This document shows positions 53,201-64,000 of a DNA stretch of 64,000 nucleotides, piece by piece. The stretch spans positions 1,240,001 through 1,304,000 of the forward strand of contig CP084614.1 of the NCBI GenBank assembly GCA_025917655.1, written 5' to 3'. A program made the translations under genes and the position numbers. This DNA comes from Chlorella sorokiniana. Taxonomy: Eukaryota > Chlorophyta > Trebouxiophyceae > Chlorellales > Chlorellaceae. The notes beneath the pieces were generated by a model. It saw nothing but the letters and a program-made list of their open reading frames with translations. It ran no database searches and was not told the origin of the DNA. Position 1 is the stretch's first letter. Each line of letters starts with the position of its first letter.

Positions 53201-55219
53201 TGCGCTGGCTGTGCCCTGGTGTGCAGCAAGCTTCCCTGGCGCCCCCCGCCCCCCCCCCCCCCACCCGCGGCAGGGTCAGCAGCTTGACCAGCTCGTACTG
53301 GGCGGTGTTTGTGTCCTGGAACTCATCCACCAGCACGTGCCTGCTTGCGGAGGAAGGGGTGGCAGGGGGTGGGGCAGGGGGCGGAGGGGGCAGGTCCAAG
53401 CAAGGAGGGTTGAGGGGCGCAAGCCGGGCCGAAAAACTGAGCGGTGAAGCTGGCGGCTGCATGTGGGAGGACGAGGACCCGTTTGGAACAGAGGCGAGGC
53501 GCCGTCGCCCCTGAACCTCACCTGAAGCGGCGCAGGTAGCGCTGGCGCAGTTCGTGGCTGCCGCGCAGCAGCGCCACCGCCAGGCCCAGAAGGTCGTCAA
53601 AGTCGGCGGCGTTGGAGGCGCGCAGAGCGGCCTCATACCTGCGGCAGCGTGTATGGGTGTGTAATTGTGAAGTGGGCACACTGGACGGTGGTGCGATGCA
53701 GGAGGGAAGGACGAGGGGCACAGGACGGGCCGCCAGCAGGGTTGGACGCAACGCACGGGCGCAGCGCTGCACGCCTCACCTGCCAAACCAGTCGGCCACC
53801 TCGTCTGCAGACTCCGACTTGCCCGGGCGCCCTCGGCGGCGGCGGTGCGCAGCAAGTGCTCCAGCACCCGCCGCTGAACAGCCTGCGCCGCGTGGAGGGA
53901 GACAGGCACAAGGCACATCGCGGCGGCTGGCCTGTGACACGGGCTGCACACATGGCCTCTTCCCCGGCAGGAACGGAGACCAGCAGAGCTGCTGCGGAGT
54001 GGACGAGGGTCACAGGCGGCTCGGCGCTTACCTGCGGCGTGGGCGCGTGCCAGGTCACCATGCCGCTCTTCGCCCTGCTGATCGCGTCCTGCAGCGCCGC
54101 CGCCTTCTCGTTCACCTGCTTGGCCTTCCAGTCCCCGTGCACGGCGCGCACCTCGCGAGCAAGCAGCCGCAACGACATCTCCTGCCGGGCGTTTTTTGGG
54201 GGAAGGAGGGGTGGTTCAGAGGGCAAGACAGGCAGGAGTGAGGATGCGTGCCAGCAGCGCTGCCGGCCAGGGCGCCGTGGCTGCGGGGAGCCGACCTGGT
54301 GCCGCAGCGCACCCACCTGGTCGTAAACTGAGAAGGCGCTCGTCCTGCCGCTGGCGGGCAGCTCGGCAATGTGGGCCTTGAGGATGCGGTAGCACAGGCT
54401 GCAGGCAGGTCAAGCGGTGGAGTGGGCTGCTTGGATGCAAGGCGGCACGGCGGCCACCCACGAAACGGGCCGGAACAGCCAGCCTGCTTGCCTGTGGAAG
54501 GTGCCCGCAAACAGCTGCTTGCCCGCCTCCTCGCCCAGCATGGCCGCCAGCCGCTCCCGCATCTCCGTGGCTGCCTGCGGGCCGCCGCAGGGAGGGCAGG
54601 TCAACGAAAGGACACGCGGTACCAGCTGTGCGGGTGCCGCCAGGCCACCAGCTGGCCGCCGACCTTGTTGGTGAAGGTGATGGCCAGGATCTGCCAGGGC
54701 TGCGCCTTGTGGACGTGTATCAGCTGCACGATTCGTGCCGTCAGCACCCGCGTCTGCAGCAGGGCAAGGGTGGGAGGGAGGGTGGGAGGGAGCAGCAGTC
54801 GGTGCGAGCGCAGGTGGCCGCGCCTCTGGCCAAGAAGCACACACCTTGCCGCTGCCGGGCCCTGCCACCACGCGCACGGTGCCAAGCGGAGCTGTCACTG
54901 CCGCAAGCTGCTCCTCGCTAAGCTGACGCAGGTGGGGAAGAAGGGCAGAGGGTGTTGCTGCTGCTGCTGCCGCCGAAGAGGCAGGGGGCGTCGCAGCCGC
55001 CTGCTGCCGCTGCCAGTCTGCGGCGGCGGCGGCGGCCACGCCTTCCTTGCCGTGTCCCACAGATGTTGTGGCGATCCCTCGGCGCAACAAAGTACTGTGC
55101 TGCTGCGCCGGGGCTGCAGACGGGCACCAAAGGTGCCGGGTGGCCTGGCACAGGGAGCGACCGCCCTGCCTGATGAAAGAGTGCATGCTGGTCCTTGTAT
55201 CAGCTTGAATAATCTCCAT
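50293..55219 (-). CDS. SRS2: SRS2/UvrD-type superfamily 1A DNA helicase
   Basis: About 15 exons: 55219-54845, 54753-54664, 54574-54492, 54398-54317, 54181-54032, 53882-53779, 53638-53522, 53340-53265, ~53113-53010, 52868-52737, 52558-52412, 52126-52062, 51836-51507, 51358-51034 and 50818-~50293. SF1A motifs in order: Q motif/I LSEEQLAAV..VVAGPGSGKTR; Ia ITFTNKAATEMRERL; GTFHSLCYRIL; Walker B LVDEFQDTNTAQYEL; III GDPDQAIYGWRGAD; IV DLRDNYRS; V RLMTMHAAKGLEFDLVF; VI RRLFYVSLTRAKSRL. It is a 3'-5' DNA translocase expected to act in recombination and repair, as plant SRS2-like proteins do. The N-terminus could be an organelle signal, and the C-terminus is Gln/Ala-rich with an uncertain stop (50293 or 50337). 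Gaps at ~53079 (GWRGA) and ~52090 (LVGGVPFW), among others. GC donors follow 54492 and 52737. Confidence 0.9.
50404..50490. repeat. (CTG)n-rich tract, polyGln/Ala on minus strand
   Basis: Several short CTG runs encode a Gln- or Ala-rich C-terminal tail of the helicase, depending on frame. The frame is uncertain here. Confidence 0.7.
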
Positions 55220-55547
55220 GGCAGCGAAAGTTCAGCGCATGCCGGCTTAAAGCTGTGGGCGCGGCTGCAAGCACGGCTTCGGCTTTTGGAGAGAAGCACT
55301 GAAAGGCCTAATGTCGTGGAAGCACCACAACTAAAAGAACAGCGAGCATGAAGCGGCGGCATAGATGGAGGGCGCCGGCGCCGGGCAGGATGGAGGTGTT
55401 ACAGGCAGGGTGCATTCGACAGAGCAAGGCAAACATGTTTACGCAAGCATTGCAGGACAGGGTGTGGATCGCGGTCGACATCAAGGGAAGGAACGATGCA
55501 GCAAGCCCTGGCGGTGCCAAGGGCCGGCGGGCATCCGGGGCGGCGCT
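55220..55547. other. Spacer GH9 3' end to helicase 5' end
   Basis: About 330 bases between two minus-strand genes, with TTACA (coding-strand TGTAA) at 55399-55403, about 145 bases past the GH9 stop. No exon was seen. Confidence 0.5.
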
Positions 55548-58559
<3,012 letters not shown>

Positions 58560-59715
58560 TGCTGCAGCGGGGAATAGAGCTGGTAGGTAAGGGAGTTCAA
58601 TAGCGATCCAGTGATCACGAGGAGGTTGTGGTGGGTGAAGCCGATAAATAAATACTGCGCGCTAATGCAGTCGGCGAGAAGAGATATGCTTTGATTAAAA
58701 AGCCGGACATGGCTGTTGTGCTGCGACTTTCCTCCCAGGCTGAATGCGCCATGCCAGGCTGACCAGTGCACGTGGCAGACCGGCAGACAGCAGCACATCT
58801 GGGCTGCATGTGCTCGCTCCATTGCCGTATCCTCGCCTTCACAGCGTTGACTAATTGTCACAATGCAATGTTGCTGCACTCATACATCGAATGCATTGCT
58901 GGGCATGGCAATGCAAGGATCACCGGCACCGAGCGCGCCAGCTGCGTGGGTACGACGCTGCCGCGCGAGGAGGGCTAAAGCGTGGCTGGAAGCAGTGCCC
59001 AAGACAGTCTGTCACGGACAGTGCGCTGTGGGCCAGGAGGCTTAGCGGTGGATGTGCGGTGCAGGGCGAACGGCATGGAGCAGGAAGCGCACAAGAGCCC
59101 AGCCGGTGGCAGTTCCCCCACTCAGCCATGAGCAGGCAGGCAGGCTGTCAAGGAGCACTGAAATGTTGTACCCTGTCTTAGCAACGTGCCTGCCAGCAAC
59201 TCTCTCACAGCATGTCGGGAGACATGCAGCGCAGCAAGCGCGCGGCAGAACGGCAGGGCACCGCCCCGCCATCGACATGCAGTGCAGCGTTGGGAATGTG
59301 GGCAGCCATTGTTTGTTAAACAGAATTCCTTACTAAGATTCAAGAATGTCTCCTTCTTTTCTCCAAGGGTGATGGAGGGGCGCCTTTGCAATATCTGGGC
59401 GATTGGTAATTCGTCCATGCCAGGTGTCGCGCAGCGGGGCGGCAGAGCGGCGGCGGCACCCAGCTAGCAGCTGATGTGAAATCACCGAGGAATTAGCGAA
59501 TGTTGACAGACGTGTGGCATGTCTTGCACCACCAAAGGCGCCACTGTTGGCTCTGCAGCCTGCGCTCTGAGCAGGACACAACCCCAGCGGTGGTTCCCAG
59601 CGCGCTTCCCGCGCGCGTCCTGCTGGTCTAGTGCCAAATCCATTGTGCAACCAGTCCGGTTTACCAGGGCAGCCAGCAGCAAGCACCCCAGATCGAGAGG
59701 GCAGCGGCTCGAGAC
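58560..59715. other. Divergent intergenic region GH9/glucokinase
   Basis: About 1.15 kb without recognisable exons between two divergently transcribed sugar-related genes. It is less GC-rich near 58600-58700 and 59320-59360. It presumably holds both promoters. No known motif was identified by eye. Confidence 0.5.
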
Positions 59716-62162
59716 CATGGCCATCATTAGCGTGCTTGTGGCCGATATTGGTGAGCAGAATGGATTGTACATGCATGGAGGCAGCCATGAAGCAGCCCTG
59801 GCCCCTCATCATCTTGGGTTGCTGCCAGGGCGGCTGGCCGGCAGCGGTGTTGCCGCTGCCGCCTGAAGTTGTGAAAATTGCGCCTGCTTGCAGGCGGCAC
59901 CAACTGCCGGTTCCAAGTGTGGCAGCTGGACAAGCACCTGCGACCGAGCCGCATGGTGCTGGAGCAGGTGGGCATTGCTCTGTGCTGCTGCTGTTGCAGA
60001 GCTGGTCATCTCACAACAGGTGCCTGGTCCCTGGACACGCGCCATGTCCCACCTTCTCTGCCCGGCGCCCTGCTGCAGTTCTACCCCACAGCAGACTACA
60101 AGCACTTCACCGATGCGCTGTCGGCTCTGCTACAGCTGGAGGCACTGCAGTGAGCTGCCCTGGCGGCTGTCCTTTTTGCAGGCTCGCTGTCAGCGTGCAC
60201 GCCTTGCAGCCGCATGCGCGGTCGAACTCTGCCCTTTGCTTGCCTCCCGCTCCCATGCAGGGGCGACAACAAGCCCAAGGCTGCGGCGTTTGCGTGCGCG
60301 GGTCCGGTGAAGGACCATCGGTGCACCATGACGAACCTGGGTGCGCAGATGCGGGGTGCTGCCCTCGCCTTGCGACCTCCTGCCAGCTGCTCCCTGCCCT
60401 TCACTGGAGTGCCCTCCTTCGCAATGCCGCTCGCAGGCTGGGTGGTTGACAAGGCGGAGGTGGAGTCCGAGTTTGGCATCCGCACAGCCGTGCTGAACGA
60501 CTTCGAGGCGGTGGGGTACGGCGTGCCTGTGCTGACCGACAACGACCTGGTGGTGCTGAACGACGTGCCCGCTGAGGACAAGGTGGGTTGGCGGGTGGGG
60601 CTGAGGGCAGGGTGGGGATGGAGCAAGGGGGAGGCTGTGGGTGAGGCAGCGAGGCTGTCCGCCTGCGAGCTGCGCCCCAGCACCGGCGCATCGGCCGGCT
60701 GCTGAGCTCGCCGCCGCTGCCGCCCGTCGTGCTGCAGGGCCCCAAGGCGGTGCTGGGCCCCGGCACGGGGCTGGGCGAGGCGGTGCTGTTCTGGGACGAC
60801 CACCTGGGGAACTACAAGGTGCACGCGTCTGAGGGGGCGCACGCCACCTTTGCGCCCCGCGGCTGGAAGCAGCGAGCGCTGCAGGCGCACGTGGAGCAGG
60901 AGCGGGGGCACTGCTCGGTGGAGCGGGTGAGGCGGGGTGGTGGTGGGGGGCAGCAAGGCGCGAGGGTGGGCAAGGCGGGGAGGGGCACAAATCTGCCCCA
61001 CGCATGTTCGTGCGTCCTGCTTGTGCCGACCTTTTTGTAAGCCAGCGATGAAAAGTTTTCACACCTGTGCGGCCTTGTCCGCACTTCCCACCCACAGGTT
61101 GCCTGCGGCTCTGGTCTGGTCCGCATTTACGACTTCTTGCGCAGCGACGAGCCCTCTCAGTACCCCAAGGTGGGCTGGCTGCCGGGCACACGGCAGCGCC
61201 TCGGTCCACAAACCTGCAGCTGGGTGCCTGCTCCCGACACCACCCTGCTCATCGGCCTGTGCCGGCTGCGCTGGCTCACCATGTGCCCCCTCCCACCCCG
61301 GCTGCTGCTGGCAGGATCGCATGGACCACGCCAAGCAGGTGACCCCGCTGACGTGACGACCGCGGCGCTGGACAAGAGCGACCCGGTGGCGGGTGAGGGG
61401 CAGCGAGGGGCCGCGGTTCCATGTGCTGGCTGACTGCTGCTGTTACTGGGACCCCACCCCCCCCACCCCCTCGTACCCCCACCACACCCACTCAAACCGT
61501 AGCTGCACCCCCACCCCCAACAACTCACAGTTGAGGCGCTGGACATGTTCCTGGCCATTGTGGGCGCGGAGGCGGGGCACATGGCGCTGCGCTCGCTGGC
61601 CAGCGGCGGCGTCTACATCTGCGGCGGCATCTTCCCAAAGGTGTGGGGGTGCCTCTGGCGGGGCTGCTGGGGTCGGCGCGACAGGGGCCAGGCTGGGCCG
61701 CTGCTTGTGCGCTCTGCTCAGCATGCGGGAGCGACCTGGTGCTTGCAAGGCTGTTGGCAGCGACTGCTCGGGGCACGGCTCTCACCCAAGTGTTTGTTTG
61801 CTCCTGTTTCTGTCGCCAGGTCATGGAGCGCGTGCTGGCGGGCGGCGTGCTGGAGGGCTTCCTCTGGCGCGCCTCGCGCTTCCACGACAAGGCAAGCCGG
61901 GCGGGTGCCACCCTGGAGCGCCGATTGCCTGGCCAGGGGACGCCTGCCCCTCTGCGAACCTGGTCGAAAGCTTGTCTGTTTTGTTTTGGCGTTCCGATGC
62001 CAAAAGCTTCTCGCCTTCCCACCCCTTCTTTGTCTCGTGCAGGTGCTCAAAGACGTGCCGCTGTATGTGGTGACCGAGGAGAAGATTGGGCTGCTGGGCA
62101 CGCGGGAGGAGGCCATCCGCCTGGCCGAGGACGTGGTGGCGGAGCTGCAGATTGCCACGTAG
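59716..62162 (+). CDS. GLK: Bacterial-type glucokinase (Glk family)
   Basis: Eleven exons: 59716-59750, 59894-59967, 60079-60149, 60261-60340, 60437-60582, 60738-60926, 61098-61169, 61315-61392, 61531-61640, 61820-61891 and 62043-62162. Motifs: VLVADIGGTNCRFQVWQ (ATP phosphate 1), AAFACAGPVKDHRC, TAVLNDFEAVGYGVP with the catalytic Asp, KAVLGPGTGLGEAVLF, then the helices EALDMFLAIVGAEAGHMALR and GGVYICGGIFPK, and the C-terminus VPLYVVTEEKIGLLGTREEA. It phosphorylates glucose with ATP. It is the Glk (PF02685-like) type, not eukaryotic hexokinase, as in cyanobacteria and several algae. No targeting peptide is obvious, so it is probably cytosolic. Exon 8 needs one G near 61339 (KQ/GDPADVT). The intron after 61891 has a GCAAGC donor. 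Confidence 0.93.
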
Positions 62163-62684
62163 GCCGCCGGCAGGCTGGTGCACGTGAAGCACAACCTAGC
62201 CCAAGCACCCAAGCCTTCCTGCAAGCGTCTCAGCTAGCAGCCCACTGCTCAAGTTTTTGAACCCTGTTTCCTTCAGCCTGCTACCGGCCTCCCTAACGAA
62301 TGGCAATGCCTGGCCAACAGAAGGCAGCTTGCCACCACATCAGCACCCTCAAACTTGTCAGTGCTTCCACTGTTCCTGCTCTCCTGCTACGCTTTTGGTT
62401 TACAGTTTTGCAAAGAATTGATACACGCCTGCCTGAGAGGAGACGCGCTGCGTTTCAGGAAAATGCTTGTTGTGGCGGCCAAGGGTTGGAGTTTGAAGCA
62501 GCTGCAGAAAGAGCGTTGGGGAGAGGTTTGTGGAGGGCAAACAAACAGTGTAGAGCAGCAAGAAACAAGGGCAGGAGCGTCAAAAGGGAAACAAGCAAAT
62601 ACGACGAGGGCCTTCACAGGTTGGGCTGGCAAGGGGAGCAGGGCCGCCGTCAGGAGAGCAGCGGTGCCGCTAGCCCTGTCATCC
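62163..62684. other. Convergent 3' region glucokinase/HPAT
   Basis: About 520 bases of 3' UTR for both genes. TTACA at 62399-62403 (coding-strand TGTAA for the minus gene) lies ~285 bases past its stop. No exon was recognised. Confidence 0.5.
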
Positions 62685-64000
62685 TTACGCCAGCCCCTCC
62701 GCCTTTATGAGGTCAATGCCGGCGTTCATTGTGTCGATCATCAGCTTGATGATGTCATACAGGTCCCGCGTCACTGGCAGCCCGTCCTGCAGCTTCCAAC
62801 CCTCCTTGAAGGGCGGCGGAGGCGGGATCTTGGGCACCTGCGCCAGGGAGGCAGGGGTTGCAGGACGCGAGGCTGGAGCGTCCAGTGAGCGCACTGTAGT
62901 TGGCCGCAGCTGAGCTCGCAGGACCACCGGAGTGTCGGCCCTGCGTGTGCCCCGACTCGCCTTCTGCTCGTGCTCCGGCTCCGTGTAGTACCGCTTGTCA
63001 AACTCCCACTCCTTGGTGCCGTTGGGCATGTTGAACACGGCGCCCCAGGTGTAGTGCATCTGCAGGAAGGATGGAGGCAGCAGTGAACGCTGGCAAGGGG
63101 AGGCAGAACTGGCATGGCGGGCCTTGGGAGCTCGCAGCTCAGCGGCTGCTCCTGAAGCTGGCTGGGAGCAGGCTGGCCGACGCGTGGCCCCCTGCACAGC
63201 CTCCCGAGCTCACAAGGTGCGCCTTGCCCAGCTTGGCGTCCGCCGGCGGCTGGATCATGGTCACGCTTTCCGGCGGCTCCTGTGGGGGCAGGGCAGGCCT
63301 TCAGGGTCAGGGTCACATCGGGCAGCTCAGTACACAGCGCTGCCTGCGAGATTCATTTTGTCGCTGAACCGCACGCTGTTAGGCATCCATGCCCCCACCC
63401 CCCAAACACACACAAACACCCACGCACACCCACGCACACCCACACCCCACCACCCCAGCGCCCACATGCATGTCCAGGTCGATGTGCTCCAGCGCCGCCG
63501 CCACCGAGAAGGCGTACATCTCGCGCACCCAGTCCAGCGCCTTCTTCGCCTCCTCGTCGCCCTCTATCTGCGGGCGGGAGAGGGGGTCGCGGGATGGGCG
63601 CCGGGTGCAGCGGTCAGCACCAACATGCGCACCTCCACGCGCAGGAAGGACAGCTCTCAGTGCGCGGCCCGCTCGGGCGCCGCCCAGCCCTGCCTTGCAC
63701 CTGCTGCGTGATCTGCTCGTAGCGGGGCGTGACACGCATCCACTCGTCGACGCGCATGCAGGTGGGGGAGGGCCCCGTGGGGGATGTTCTCCAGCGGCCC
63801 CTCGCTCTCCGGGTACAGCTTGCGCATCACGCCCTGAAGGGGGCGGGGGACCAAAGCGCGGCGGCAAGAATGGGCTGCCACCACCAGGCAGGCACCGCTC
63901 CGTGGCGGCTCCAGGAACCGCACCCAGGGCCGCCACCAGCCCAACGAGTGTGCTGCTGCTGAGTCGCCCTGCACAGTGCCAGTTTAGCAGCCTGCCAGCA
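62685..64000 (-). CDS. HPAT/RDN1-like hydroxyproline O-glycosyltransferase, 3' part
   Basis: The C-terminal part of a Golgi-type glycosyltransferase; the 5' end lies beyond the window. Exons: 63833-63701, 63567-63466, 63280-63214, 63059-62961 and 62837-62685. Spliced, it reads GVMRKLYPESEGPLENIPH, MRVDEWMRVTPRYEQITQQ, then AKKALDWVREMYAFSVAAAL, LMHYTWGAVFNMPNGTKEWE, and FDKRYYTEPEHEQK/VPKIPPPPPFKEGW, ending LIDTMNAGIDLIKAEGLA-like sequence. Plant hydroxyproline O-arabinosyltransferases share WVxEMYAxxxAxAL and HYTxG...EWxFDKRxY, so it likely glycosylates extensin-like wall proteins. A related peptidyl-serine galactosyltransferase is the main alternative. The frame shifts by one base in 63833-63701 near 63775. 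The intron after 62961 requires a GC donor. Confidence 0.75.

Overview
The window is nuclear DNA of a green alga, most likely a Chlorella-like trebouxiophyte. It is GC-rich and gene-dense, with 22 protein genes plus one tentative small ORF in 64 kb. Most genes are broken into small exons by introns of about 80-250 bases with C-runs, (CA)n and CCCA repeats. An SBP-box transcription factor, a plant-type ferric reductase (FRO), a peptidyl-hydroxyproline glycosyltransferase and TGTAA-type polyadenylation signals all point to Chlorophyta. Genus and species cannot be fixed from sequence alone. I saw no prophage, transposon, CRISPR array, rRNA or tRNA.

Layout, left to right: 3' end of a peroxisomal dienoyl-CoA isomerase (+); mitochondrial J-domain protein (-); Q-rich unknown protein and TPR/methyltransferase (+); BRCT protein (+); mitochondrial CGFS glutaredoxin GRXS15 (-); GET4 (+); MRS2/CorA Mg transporter (+); derlin (+); F-box/LRR protein (-); DNMT3-like cytosine methyltransferase (-); ferric-chelate reductase (-); small secreted ORF and cysteine-containing membrane protein (+); RING-type protein (-); PstS-like protein with signal peptide and GPI tail (-); DCAF13/SOF1 (-); LSD1-type amine oxidase (+); SBP-box factor (+); SRS2/UvrD-type helicase (-); ShKT-GH9 endoglucanase (-); bacterial-type glucokinase (+); 3' part of an HPAT-like glycosyltransferase (-).

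Two features cut across the window. First, nearly every gene needs one or more single-base corrections, usually one missing base in a G or C run, to keep conserved motifs in frame. This looks like residual consensus error, so gene models called naively here will be wrong. Second, at least eight introns can only be spliced in frame with a GC donor (GC-AG introns).

There is no operon logic. Themes that recur are ER/secretory function (GET4, derlin, HPAT, GPI-anchored PstS-like protein), chromatin and DNA (DNMT3-like, LSD1, SRS2), metal and ion handling (FRO, MRS2, GRXS15) and sugar metabolism (a GH9 endoglucanase divergent from glucokinase). Exon coordinates below were read by eye from splice sites and reading phase. 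They are firm where a number is given and approximate where marked with ~.
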